From Candidatus Poseidoniales archaeon (GTDB lineage: Archaea; Thermoplasmatota; Poseidoniia; Poseidoniales; Thalassarchaeaceae), in contig DTUF01000022.1 of NCBI GenBank assembly GCA_012964335.1, forward strand, positions 94,195-157,113: a stretch of 62,919 bases of DNA. Reading direction: 5' to 3'. The translations under genes and the position numbers were made by a program. Of this stretch, positions 9,801 through 17,923 are shown piece after piece. The notes under the pieces are model-generated. The model saw only the letters and a program-made list of their open reading frames with translations. It made no database searches and was not told the DNA's origin. Within the stretch, counting starts at the first letter, position 1, and each line of letters opens with the position of its first letter.

Positions 9801-12800
9801 GATATCGCCTCTAGTGTAAATGATTCATTTGCCCAATCAACTAATGGTTGCGTTTCAATGGTTAAAGAAGATAGATTGAATCCACCACCAAAATCATGTG
9901 CCTCAAGTGTAACAGGAATTGATTGATTTGTCCTTGTCAGATTCAAAGGGGTTAAGAAATCTAAAATCGGCACTAATTCTTCCAATTGATAATCATAACT
10001 TAGCCGAATAGACCCTCCCGAATCTAGATTAACGACCAAAAACCCTTGCCAGTTACCCGGCATCTCTGGCATCTCATAACTAATATTTACATCAAAAGCA
10101 CTTACGGGAATCATCCCCCCAAGAGCACTGCTGCCGTTTGGAAATCTAGAATTTATTTGCGAAGTATTCAGAGTTGAGATATTCCCAACAGTTAGAGAAT
10201 CTCCAGCAACTACTGTTTCCCTTAACCAAAAAGAAGCCGTGCCATTTGGTACGTCAAAGCCATGGACAACTGCCCACCAAGTCCCAGATGTAGGTGATTC
10301 AATGAGAATCTCCTCATCTGAATTCCAGTTGCCACTCGTTTGAATCTGTTCACTACCAAAATCAATTATTCCATTATTATTTTTATCACGATAAAGAGCT
10401 AAATCTAAATCTGTTCTAGGAGATATAGAGTCTATTTCAACCTTAAATAATTCAGCATCTTGGACTTCAATTTGATGTGAATATCCAGATGATGACCAGC
10501 TTCCTGCTGTATCTTGTGTAGCAGTTTCAGATGGTAGAAGTACTGGACGAGTCCACCCAAATCCTTCAATTGATGAAACATTTAGAGGCAAAGTTGCACC
10601 AATTGTTATGACTTCATCCCCCACAGCATCTGCCCAATCATCCACTACCTTGGAAAGTGAGCCATTAATTGCATTTACGAGTCCAACACTAATATTCAGC
10701 GGGTTATCATTAGTGTTTACACCATGACGTATCGAATGCAGCATCATTTGTTTCATACCAGGGGTTGCATCAGCTACCAAAATTTCATGGCTACCACCTG
10801 TTGAAGTCTGCCATCGGTATTTGCCCGAGCCAATATCCTTGTTTTCAGATGAAACTTCAGGGACTAAGTTGTATTGGCCATAAGCAACAGGATCTTCCAA
10901 AGAATATGGGTGGCCATTTTCTGACATCCAAATTACATCAACATCTGTGTAATTATTATCTGGCCAATCAACATCTATCACTATAGCACCATTTCCTGAG
11001 AGGTTGTAAGGCCAATCAAAAGTTAGGAATTTCCAATCCCCTGATTCTGAACGCCAACCCCATCTCTGAGCACCTTGTAACCAAGTTTCACTGTATAGTG
11101 TTTGATTGCTCATATTTCCATCAATAGATTTTGGAACTAGATTAATTGGGCCATTCGATGCGACATTAACAATTACTGGTAAAGCCCAATCATAAGATGA
11201 ATTATTTGACTCAAACTGAAACCTTACCTGTTCCTGACGCAACTGTGGTAAAGCATTCTGCGGAACTTCAACTCGGCAATTAACGTAAAGAGTGCCATTC
11301 GCAGGAATTGTAGAATTCCCGGCACACGGTGAAAGCCACGATGAATTCTCAGATGGAGTAAAAGCAGTCCAATCAATTTCTATCTCTAAAGGATCCATAA
11401 CATTTGTTCGCATATTCCTTCGATAAACGCCTAGAAGGATCCCATCTCCGTCGCGCTGAGTAGGAAAACCAAGGCGCACCTCAGCCTGCCCACTCGCATA
11501 TGAATGATAAGTTACCATTGAATATTCACTGTTAGCCTCCATCTCTCCGGAATCAACGAGGGAGTTGTTGTTTGAATCATTCCACCATTTCCCGTCTCCA
11601 TCATCATCGTGCCAACGCATCAACTCAATGTACACTCGATTTTCTTCGTACATGTCGTCATTGCCATCAAACCCAGCACCTGGAAGAGTAACCCGAGCAC
11701 GAATAATGGAAGTGTCGTTAGAGAGTGAGAGGTTTGCATCTCCTTTTATGTGAACAGGAATCAAAATATCTGGCCTGTCCGCCTGATAACCATCCCATCC
11801 TAAAGTGGTTGAAGAATTCCATACTTGCGTATAGTGGGCTGTCGGCTCAAGAGAAGCACCGTCCCAAGAAATATTGACGGGGGTACCGCCTGTTCCGTTT
11901 ACCGTAAAGTTCGCCCAAGCGGATTGACCAGGGAATAGGATATTCGTATTTGCATCCCTGTGAACCCCATGATTTGAGCCAGCCATCCACGAGGCGGGTG
12001 TTATCCATGCCGAACCATTTGCACCTTGGATTACTGCTACTGCTCTGCTGATATTTGCAAATCCACCACCTTGTACTAATGGGTCGTAACCACGGTCGTC
12101 AGCTGTTGACATCAACAAGTCACGAACTGTTTGCGAATCTGGATAGACTCCATATTCCTGCATCCATGCATCATAAATTAATGCAACTAATCCTGCGGCG
12201 ATTGGTGTTGCAAGTGAAGTACCACCCCAAGTTCTGTAAGCAGAATTAGCATTTGTTACATCGTTCAGGCCTCTATTTCCAGTAGCCGACCATCCAACTG
12301 TTACGATGTCAGGGTCTAGTCGACTTGCAGAATTTGGGCCCCGATTTGACCAAGGAGCCGCATCCCCCCAAGTTCCACCATGAGATTGACCTGCTTGTGA
12401 AGAGAACGCACCAACAGAAATGATTCCATGTGAACCGCCTGGAGAAGCAGCGGTGCCATATCCATGGCCGCCATTACCCATCGCAACAAGGAATGTTGTG
12501 TTCTTGGAGTGCACCCTTGTTAACCAATCTAGATACAGTGACATTTGGTCAGTACCGTCATTATGAACATTTGACCAGCCAAATGAGAACGAACCTATCT
12601 GGGCTTCGTCCCCACTATCCGTTACCCCATCATAGCCTTCGGCTAGAAATCTCCATGCATCAAGGAAAGAGCCGCCCGCATAAAAATCTGCAACTGAAAT
12701 CAATTCTGAATTAGGTGCCATCCCCAAGACCTTCCCATTTGCGATTTCCCCTTGTGCAGCAACTGCTGATGCACAGAGTGTACCATGATTCCCACCAGGA

Positions 12801-13978
12801 TCGTTGACGTCGTCAATCATGAATAATGTCAAATTTCCTGAACCGGCAATTCGGTTCTGAAATCCTGCTCTAGCTGCATAAGTAGCCCCGTAAGGAACTC
12901 CATTGACACCATCACTAATCCAATACAATAATCCACCAGATTGGTCCCATAACCCATCACTATCAGTATCTATTCCAGAGGTTTCACTACCTCTACGCAT
13001 TGGTTTTTCTTCACTGAAATTTCCATCTCTGTCAAAGTCAACATATACCGTATCATAAACTCCAGCGGTAAAATCGTCAACAACTAAAATATTGACTTCA
13101 CCGCCAGTTCTTACTATTAATTGAGAGTCAGGATGGAGTCCATAATGATAAATTCCAGAAAGTGAAGGAAGTAAACCTGAAACATTGAATCCTGTTGAAT
13201 CAAGGATAGAATTGTTGTTTGAGTCATTATCTAGATTTGTCGTGTCCGAATAATATGAACCACGATTCAACGGATATGAATCACCATCTTTCAGCCAAAT
13301 ATCAACACTCCGCGGGTCCCACATTATTGGCCAGCCATCATATGGGTTGTTGGGGTCATCAACCCTAGCCTGAGTTCCATTCAAATCGGGATGAGCAAAG
13401 TCAATGCCTGAGTCTACTACTGCTACCTTTACTCCAGTTCCATTAACACCCATTGCCCATGAATCAGTTGCACCGTGTAACTCACCAGTACGTACGGAAA
13501 AAGGTTCTGCTGAGTCAATTGAGAATGGTTCTGGCGAGCCGGGGTTTTCAAAAATGGACATTACACCGTTGATTCCTAGTATCTTCGGAACAACATTAGC
13601 AGGTAAAATGAGTTTACGATGTTCAAGTATTCCTGATGAGGGAGTAGTTTCAACTAATAATTCCCCGTTCAAGGGTTGGGATTGTTTTACTTCATATCCA
13701 AACGATTTTTGCCATATATCAAGAGAGAATAAATCCCGAGTAATCACGAAGACTTCAACTTCTTCTTCACCACGCATCCACCAATCTGAAGATGGTGGCC
13801 AAATCTGTGCTTTATTCGAATTTAGATAAATATTGTCTGAATTATCCACTGGTTCTTTATCGTCTGATTGAACTGAAATGGTTTCAATTGGCTCGAAATC
13901 CGTGGCAACAGACCATGGCATTAGAAGCATCAGAAAGATAATGAGAACAGCCCTCAAGACCAAAGGTCCCCTAACCAT
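6857..13978 (-). CDS. Giant subtilisin-like (S8) surface serine protease
   Basis: The 2373-residue product begins with a signal peptide (about residues 1-25) and a propeptide-like region. The subtilisin catalytic triad is intact: D189 in VAVVDSGIDFAHPDLNG, H398 in GGNHGTLCAS, S588 in GGTSLATPIAAG; N502 in AMGNGG fits the oxyanion hole. About 200 residues, including Asp-rich calcium-like segments, separate Asp and His, an insertion larger than in ordinary subtilases. Some 1700 residues of beta-sandwich-like domains with many N-glycosylation sequons follow. A single transmembrane helix lies near residue 2290, then a basic RRRR-type stop and an acidic cytoplasmic tail ending in lysines. It probably degrades proteins at the cell surface. 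A hairpin just upstream (13998-14014) may lie in the leader. Confidence 0.93.
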   Translation of the reverse strand: MVRGPLVLRAVLIIFLMLLMPWSVATDFEPIETISVQSDDKEPVDNSDNIYLNSNKAQIWPPSSDWWMRGEEEVEVFVITRDLFSLDIWQKSFGYEVKQSQPLNGELLVETTPSSGILEHRKLILPANVVPKILGINGVMSIFENPGSPEPFSIDSAEPFSVRTGELHGATDSWAMGVNGTGVKVAVVDSGIDFAHPDLNGTQARVDDPNNPYDGWPIMWDPRSVDIWLKDGDSYPLNRGSYYSDTTNLDNDSNNNSILDSTGFNVSGLLPSLSGIYHYGLHPDSQLIVRTGGEVNILVVDDFTAGVYDTVYVDFDRDGNFSEEKPMRRGSETSGIDTDSDGLWDQSGGLLYWISDGVNGVPYGATYAARAGFQNRIAGSGNLTLFMIDDVNDPGGNHGTLCASAVAAQGEIANGKVLGMAPNSELISVADFYAGGSFLDAWRFLAEGYDGVTDSGDEAQIGSFSFGWSNVHNDGTDQMSLYLDWLTRVHSKNTTFLVAMGNGGHGYGTAASPGGSHGIISVGAFSSQAGQSHGGTWGDAAPWSNRGPNSASRLDPDIVTVGWSATGNRGLNDVTNANSAYRTWGGTSLATPIAAGLVALIYDAWMQEYGVYPDSQTVRDLLMSTADDRGYDPLVQGGGFANISRAVAVIQGANGSAWITPASWMAGSNHGVHRDANTNILFPGQSAWANFTVNGTGGTPVNISWDGASLEPTAHYTQVWNSSTTLGWDGYQADRPDILIPVHIKGDANLSLSNDTSIIRARVTLPGAGFDGNDDMYEENRVYIELMRWHDDDGDGKWWNDSNNNSLVDSGEMEANSEYSMVTYHSYASGQAEVRLGFPTQRDGDGILLGVYRRNMRTNVMDPLEIEIDWTAFTPSENSSWLSPCAGNSTIPANGTLYVNCRVEVPQNALPQLRQEQVRFQFESNNSSYDWALPVIVNVASNGPINLVPKSIDGNMSNQTLYSETWLQGAQRWGWRSESGDWKFLTFDWPYNLSGNGAIVIDVDWPDNNYTDVDVIWMSENGHPYSLEDPVAYGQYNLVPEVSSENKDIGSGKYRWQTSTGGSHEILVADATPGMKQMMLHSIRHGVNTNDNPLNISVGLVNAINGSLSKVVDDWADAVGDEVITIGATLPLNVSSIEGFGWTRPVLLPSETATQDTAGSWSSSGYSHQIEVQDAELFKVEIDSISPRTDLDLALYRDKNNNGIIDFGSEQIQTSGNWNSDEEILIESPTSGTWWAVVHGFDVPNGTASFWLRETVVAGDSLTVGNISTLNTSQINSRFPNGSSALGGMIPVSAFDVNISYEMPEMPGNWQGFLVVNLDSGGSIRLSYDYQLEELVPILDFLTPLNLTRTNQSIPVTLEAHDFGGGFNLSSLTIETQPLVDWANESFTLEAISERDGVSTDYADSWAHWNSVNNETLGSHFHESGGFVTLEVDEPTSIAEGTDPLAPDWVVSTSNNSSQNRFLTTDGDNGWTAINYDSGPRMDYSIDFPTNGTYYIWLRMNAVDVYGHAVHIGIDQTAITSTPIGMYTSTYGTWEWTNMALDQSQSTAVQFQVTNPGRHTINIWASEDGVAIDQLLITDSWSFVPSGIETSKSPYVDLTLRSAWLNLSLPADNGWRTYSAEVIDVAGRENSSTLMVEFDDLAPPIIITGWDFLSNNSHMPIIVQTDVGAELWLNSTLIAINETGIAEIQLALHPTYWVVGTGDPNNVSTWDWVDLNNFRITARDLAGNWNSREFEVAYDGWGAHNNGPEQQIVLTSYGGISDGEVWLVEDLIAPDRLNVKQIPLRVNVDVYFDTKQVCTYFIDEAGIEHTSACISEYSPPWGLNDSSHLREGAPPPPSNIYLPFSLQVNHTGLTDGRWQIFVETLDWSGNWGYENFTLLLDRKAPTIEWDTPMNNSTIWNHNVPVSWNISEISDQSLTIDGVVVSEFSTGDLTMQTEVKLDETGWHQLCLLASDLTVGPSANVVTDCIDVYLTPEAYEPTLVAPWDGGVVNSSRQFVDLHIGPEQGWSVQIWDGSSWVIQNGSELSSGDLIVAIHLNEGNNSLRFEVEALELMYLFELTVLLDSRRPHLTISSPLDGFATPLLQWNVTGECEVGLIVEIKLESGSKYSKECNLEGNYFVFVDFLINEGLETITVQSWDIADNLAEVSHTILIDRNAPRASLQWLEPGCKLKPVSTVFNLDPIASCHLELRADFLDPDISFWSISVERDRQFITSQMGGSSESNFVIINLGSEGRPGTWSAELIVEDAAGNRQLYTVDDLFVSQEASLSTKASTPGSMANIMLLLGLLVIFMYISKRRRSNIDLRSEQMPTPLDPELLLDEPEIDIEEQDLDELSIPSSHGPIGAPPSSDDEIAIADATILQKVKDSKDTKTKK

Positions 13979-13997
13979 AGGGCACCGGATTCCTACC

Positions 13998-14014
13998 GAG
14001 CCCTTGAAGGGCTC
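13998..14014. promoter_or_regulatory. Inverted repeat upstream of the S8 protease gene
   Basis: The sequence GAGCCCTTGAAGGGCTC is a perfect 7-bp inverted repeat with a 3-base loop, about 20 bases upstream of the protease ATG at 13978. It could be an operator or an mRNA leader hairpin; nothing decides between these. Confidence 0.4.
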
Positions 14015-14091
14015 GCACGGATGATTAGCAGTTGTAATTACATTCTCAAAGCGTCAAGGTCAAAACCAAGTGGCTTTTCGCCGACTCCACT

Positions 14092-14167
14092 AGTTCCGTA
14101 GTGTAGTGGTCCATCATCTCTGGTTTTGGTCCAGGGGACGCAGGTTCGACTCCTGCCGGGACTACCA
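14092..14167 (+). tRNA. tRNA-Gln (TTG)
   Basis: A full 76-base cloverleaf can be folded. Acceptor strands AGTTCCG and CGGGACT pair, with one T-G wobble. The anticodon loop TTTTGGT carries TTG for glutamine, and the T arm contains GGTTCGACTCC. The 3' CCA is encoded in the DNA. No intron is seen. Confidence 0.93.
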
Positions 14168-14271
14168 GTTATTCTATTCTGAGAAGTGAAAACTACCCAT
14201 CTAAATGACACTAATGGCCCGGAATTTATTGAAAATACGACAGCCCACCTATTCCGTATGTTACTCAAAGA

Positions 14272-14346
14272 TGCTCGTGCCGGGATTTGAACCCGGGTCG
14301 ACGGATCGAGAACCCGTCATGATGGGCCGAACTACACCACACAAGC
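14272..14346 (-). tRNA. tRNA-Glu (CTC)
   Basis: On the minus strand the acceptor GCTTGTG pairs with CACGAGC, with discriminator A. The anticodon loop TTCTCGA gives CTC for glutamate, and the T arm contains GGGTTCAAATCCC. The CCA end is not encoded. The gene converges with the tRNA-Gln gene about 100 bases away. Confidence 0.93.
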
Positions 14347-14406
14347 CAAGCAACCCGCCGACTAACCATCGGTATATCAACAAACAGGGTGGCTAGAAAT
14401 CCCAGA

Positions 14407-14496
14407 TTCACTTTCACTTTCACTCACCATTGGCTTGCATACTCACATTTCAGTTTCACTTTCAGTTTACTCTCTCCATCGTTGGTTCATATACCT
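14407..14496 (+). promoter_or_regulatory. TTCACTTTCA element array and TATA box upstream of 14516
   Basis: Three sense-strand copies of TTCACTTTCA lie at 14407-14416, 14413-14422 (overlapping) and 14455-14464. A TATA-like TCATATACC follows at 14488-14496, 24 bases after the last copy. The ATG at 14516 lies about 24 bases past the TATA centre, so the transcript is probably leaderless. The same element sits in the same place before two other genes in the window (see 39076-39146 and 44516-44590), which argues for a shared regulator-binding site. Confidence 0.6.
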
Positions 14497-14515
14497 CCCC
14501 TGTCTGGTTCTGTCC

Positions 14516-14776
14516 ATGCAAACAAGCATAACGAACAGAGAATTGATATTGGCAGAAGTGGTTGTTGAAACGCCCTTTCGAAGCCTAAGAATGAGCAGTA
14601 GGGAGAATGATACCATACAAGATGTAAGTCATAGATTAGTACGTCTAGCGACATCCAGTGGAAGATTGGTTACATCTAGTACAGATACTGATGAATTCAA
14701 CAAAAATAGTAGGCCAGGTTGGAGGACTCTCCGCCTCAGAGCAAAGGCAACATCAAACGTTGAGGTGATTGCTTGA
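14516..14776 (+). CDS. Small conserved-looking protein of unknown function
   Basis: An 86-residue protein starting at the ATG at 14516; the longer frame from 14435 covers the repeat elements and TATA box and is less likely. The N-terminal half (EVVVETPFRSLRMSS) looks like a beta strand. It continues with a polar segment containing TSSGRLVTSSTDTDEF and ends in a basic strand (GWRTLRLRAKATSNVEVIA). I do not recognise a family. Its stop overlaps the next start (TTGA), so the two genes are probably co-translated and their products may act together. TATA spacing suggests a leaderless mRNA. Confidence 0.7.
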   Translation: MQTSITNRELILAEVVVETPFRSLRMSSRENDTIQDVSHRLVRLATSSGRLVTSSTDTDEFNKNSRPGWRTLRLRAKATSNVEVIA

Positions 14777-15036
14777 GTCGAACGAAAAGATTGAGACAAG
14801 CAGTTGCAGAATACTTAGCAGAACATGGCAGTTCCAACACTGTTGATATCTTTGACCACCTCAATGATAGATTCTCTTGGGGAGCAACAATGAATCAAGT
14901 GGGAAACATTCTTGCTAAAGACCTTAGATTTCAGAAAGTAGGTCATGTAAGGGATTTCTTTCGTGGCGGTCGATATACCGTATGTGTATGGGACCTATCT
15001 TCAGTTCAAAACGAGAGATTAACGGCGCAGGCATGA
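14773..15036 (+). CDS. Small winged-helix-like DNA-binding protein
   Basis: This 87-residue protein begins with TTG at 14773, which overlaps the previous stop. The motif GAGGTGA five bases upstream supports this start. The chain RLRQAVAEYLAEHG, then VDIFDHLNDRF, then MNQVGNILAKDL has the helix-turn-helix rhythm of a winged-helix domain. RFQKVG and GGRYTVCVWDL would form the wing strands. This fold usually binds DNA, so it is a candidate regulator, but no specific family is recognised. It is co-expressed with the gene at 14516 under the TTCACTTTCA element and could be autoregulatory (inference). Confidence 0.75.
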   Translation: MSRTKRLRQAVAEYLAEHGSSNTVDIFDHLNDRFSWGATMNQVGNILAKDLRFQKVGHVRDFFRGGRYTVCVWDLSSVQNERLTAQA

Positions 15037-15064
15037 AGTGCCAAGCCCGTCTCACCGCTGTTGA

Positions 15065-15964
15065 ATGACAGGCCGAGACTGGTGGACCCTCGCAAGAGGG
15101 GTCAATGTGATAATGGGTATTCTCACAGTACCACTTGGTGCACTAATTGTTGGTGCTGCAAGCCAAGATAACATCGTAATCCCACTGTTACTCCACACAC
15201 TGAGTGTCGCTTTCTTCATGGCAGGGTGGAATGCATTGAATGATTTACTAGATATCAACGCTGATCGTATTAATCACCCCACAAGACCACTAGCATCTGG
15301 TGCTATCTCTGAAGAAGCTGCCAAGAAATTCTCTTTAGTTTGCTTTTCTCTTTCAACAATAATGTTAGTAGGAATTGTATTCCATACAGAGAAAACAATA
15401 GGCAATCTAGAATGGTTAGATTCAGTAGTAATATGGGGAATAGCATTAATTTTAATGTCAGCATACGAATTTGATGGGATCCCATTCAAACCTTGCTTGA
15501 AAAAGAGTGGTTTATTTGGCAACCTTTCGGTCTCTGGACTCATCGCTGTAGTGATAGTATTCGGCGCTGCTGCAGTTGGGCATGGAACTGAACTATTCCC
15601 ATGGACTGTGGCAATCTGTGCTATGATGATAGGAACTGCAAGAGAAATTATCAAGGATGTAGAGGATATGGAAGGGGACTCTGAGCGCAATACTCTACCA
15701 ATGAAAATTGGTGCTGATAAAGCAAGAATGGTAGCTTGGATTTGCACATTAGTAGCATTCATCAGTATGGGCATGCCTTTTGCTTTAGACCTGCTACCAC
15801 TTGCTTACATCGTATTCTTAACACCAGCCTTGGTTTACCTAACAATGGTCAAAGCACCAATAGTAAAAGGAGAAGATACTAAGGCTTCAAAATTCCTAAA
15901 ACGTGCGCTTCTATATGGCCTTCTAGGATTCACAACAACTGGACTCATTCCAATTCTATTTTGA
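15065..15964 (+). CDS. ubiA: Geranylgeranylglycerol-phosphate geranylgeranyltransferase (DGGGP synthase, UbiA family)
   Basis: A 299-residue polytopic membrane protein of the UbiA prenyltransferase superfamily. The first aspartate-rich motif is NDLLDINADRINHPTRP (about residues 59-75) and the second is KDVEDMEGDSERNTLP (about residues 197-212); both bind Mg-prenyl diphosphate. In archaea this clade transfers the second geranylgeranyl chain onto geranylgeranylglyceryl phosphate, giving the backbone of ether membrane lipids. The length and the PLASG / TLPMKIG context fit DGGGP synthase better than quinone-specific members, although a menaquinone-type role cannot be excluded without phylogeny. 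The gene follows the small-protein pair by 28 bases and may share their transcript. Confidence 0.85.
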   Translation: MTGRDWWTLARGVNVIMGILTVPLGALIVGAASQDNIVIPLLLHTLSVAFFMAGWNALNDLLDINADRINHPTRPLASGAISEEAAKKFSLVCFSLSTIMLVGIVFHTEKTIGNLEWLDSVVIWGIALILMSAYEFDGIPFKPCLKKSGLFGNLSVSGLIAVVIVFGAAAVGHGTELFPWTVAICAMMIGTAREIIKDVEDMEGDSERNTLPMKIGADKARMVAWICTLVAFISMGMPFALDLLPLAYIVFLTPALVYLTMVKAPIVKGEDTKASKFLKRALLYGLLGFTTTGLIPILF

Positions 15965-15994
15965 ATACAACTTTTTCTAACTAGGGAAATGAAG

Positions 15995-16945
15995 TTAGTA
16001 TTCCATCAATTCAGCATAAGTCAACCATGCCTCATTATCAATTAAGTAAGTTAGTAGTGACATTTGCGCCCACATACGATTCTCTGCTTGGTCAAAAACC
16101 ACGGAGTTATCACTATCGATTACAGAATCAGTTACTTCCTCACCCCGGTGTGCAGGTAAGCAATGCATGAAAATATAGTCATCTTTAGCATGACTAACTA
16201 ATTTATCATTAATTTGAAAACCCTCAAACGCATTTACCTTGTCAAGTAGGTCTTCTTCACCCATTGAGATGAACACATCAGTGTAAATGACATCAGCATT
16301 TTTAACTGCTTCAACAGGATCATTTGTTTCAGATAATGTTGCTCCGCTTTTCTCAGCCAATTTCTGAGCTCGCTCAACAATATCTGCATCTGGCTCATAC
16401 CCTTTTGGAACAGCCCAACAAACATCACATCCCATAATTACACCAGCTAACATTAGGTCATGTAATACATTATTACCATCACCAACCCACGCAATCTTTA
16501 CTTCAGACAAGTCATCTTTATGTTCCATTATTGTCATTAAATCAGCAGCTGCTTGGCATGGGTGATTTTTATATGAAAGCGCATTAATTACCGGAACAGA
16601 TGACTTGTCTGCTAACTCAACAACATCTGAGTGGTCGTAACAACGATAAGTTATCGCGCCAAGATAACGTGAGAGTACCATTGCGGTATCCCCTATGGTC
16701 TCAGATTTACCCAATTGGATATCGCCTTTTAACAATGTTAACGGATACCCGCCCAACTTGTTAATCCCAACCTCAAATGAGACTCTAGTTCGAGTACTTG
16801 GTTTTTCGTAAATTGAACCAATAGATATCCCATCTAATGGTGTAAAAGAAGGAGCAACTTCTTCATCGCCTTTGAAAATGATTGCCCATTCCAATATTGA
16901 GGATAAATCATCAGCAACATCATCAATAGCAAGTAAATTAGTCAT
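15995..16945 (-). CDS. argF: Ornithine carbamoyltransferase
   Basis: The 316-residue product carries the transcarbamylase signatures in order. The carbamoyl-phosphate loop EKPSTRTRVSFE is near residue 50. HPCQAAADLM is at about residue 132, and the ornithine-binding region with HCLPAHRGEEV lies near residue 265. The enzyme makes citrulline from ornithine and carbamoyl phosphate, or runs in reverse in arginine catabolism. A frame extends 105 bases upstream, but the ATG at 16945 gives the usual OTC length and overlaps the end of the GPN-GTPase gene by 8 bases, a typical translational coupling. Carbamate kinase, a possible partner, is encoded far away at 58562. Confidence 0.94.
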   Translation of the reverse strand: MTNLLAIDDVADDLSSILEWAIIFKGDEEVAPSFTPLDGISIGSIYEKPSTRTRVSFEVGINKLGGYPLTLLKGDIQLGKSETIGDTAMVLSRYLGAITYRCYDHSDVVELADKSSVPVINALSYKNHPCQAAADLMTIMEHKDDLSEVKIAWVGDGNNVLHDLMLAGVIMGCDVCWAVPKGYEPDADIVERAQKLAEKSGATLSETNDPVEAVKNADVIYTDVFISMGEEDLLDKVNAFEGFQINDKLVSHAKDDYIFMHCLPAHRGEEVTDSVIDSDNSVVFDQAENRMWAQMSLLTYLIDNEAWLTYAELMEY

Positions 16946-17777
16946 TCCACCCATCTCTCTCAAAGCCAATATCTTCGGCGAATCCATCCTTGGTATCTGC
17001 CATCCCACCAAACAGGTTTTGGGCAAAGGAAAGAATATCCGCAAGACCATCTTCTTCTTCGCTCGAAAGTGGAATTAAACCCGGTTGTACCTGACTATGT
17101 TGCATCATTCGCAACTGTCCTATTGCAAATTCAGTGCGTTGACCACCGGCTTCTTCGTACAATGCTGCTTCAAGAGTATCAAGTCTTTCTCCCCACTCGA
17201 GAATTCTTTCTAAATCATCAGGTTCAAGAAGATCTGACTTTGAAAGGAAATTTGCAGTTGGTAAACCAAGTCTAAAGTGTACAATGTTTGAAAGAAGCAT
17301 TTGTGATACAAATCCAGATGCAGATTGTGAAAGCATTGGATCAAAAAGGAATATCAGGGCAGCTCTTCCCTGACCTAAAACTTCTACGAAATGACTAGAT
17401 GCTTCGCGGAATGCAAATAATTCCACCTGCCCAGGCGTATCTATTACAATTAAATCACCAGATAACCCTTCTAATTCATCTTGAATTTCATATGCTCTTG
17501 CTGCTACTAAATCTGCTGCAAGAATTTGTGCACCGTTTGGCCCAAGGTCATATTCGTCCATGACATCAGATAGTGAAATAATATCGCGAACGTCAAATTC
17601 TGGGTCATAATGGACCCTTTCTGCTCCCGGATCTAGGTTAATTGTTAGAGCATCTACTTCTAGAAATCGTGCCCATCTCTGAAACGCAGTGACTAGTGTG
17701 CTCTTACCAGCCCCTGCAGTTCCAACGATAAAAAGTACGGGGGGTGCGGTTGTATCTCCGGCTGCCATCAAAGTCAA
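16938..17777 (-). CDS. GPN-loop GTPase
   Basis: The 279-residue protein belongs to the archaeal/eukaryotic GPN GTPases (XAB1/GPN1-like). The P-loop GTAGAGKST is at about residues 19-27. The diagnostic Gly-Pro-Asn insert is seen in DLGPNGAQI (about residue 77). The switch II motif is DTPGQVELF near residue 113, and SKSDLLEP is a guanine-specificity-like motif. Eukaryotic relatives help assemble RNA polymerase; the archaeal homodimer's role is less clear. It is the first gene of an apparent two-gene operon with argF, an association without obvious functional logic. ATGs at codons 1 and 4 are both possible starts. Confidence 0.93.
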   Translation of the reverse strand: MTLMAAGDTTAPPVLFIVGTAGAGKSTLVTAFQRWARFLEVDALTINLDPGAERVHYDPEFDVRDIISLSDVMDEYDLGPNGAQILAADLVAARAYEIQDELEGLSGDLIVIDTPGQVELFAFREASSHFVEVLGQGRAALIFLFDPMLSQSASGFVSQMLLSNIVHFRLGLPTANFLSKSDLLEPDDLERILEWGERLDTLEAALYEEAGGQRTEFAIGQLRMMQHSQVQPGLIPLSSEEEDGLADILSFAQNLFGGMADTKDGFAEDIGFERDGWND

Positions 17778-17923
17778 CCCCGACGCTTACAGTTTTTCAA
17801 GGATTCGTCTTTATAGTGAATATTATACACCACGCCCGTAGTAAATCCTTCAACCACCACTTGACAATAGTTATAGAAGGGTACTCGTTGGCGAGGCTTA
17901 CCCATAATATGGAGATTGTTAAA

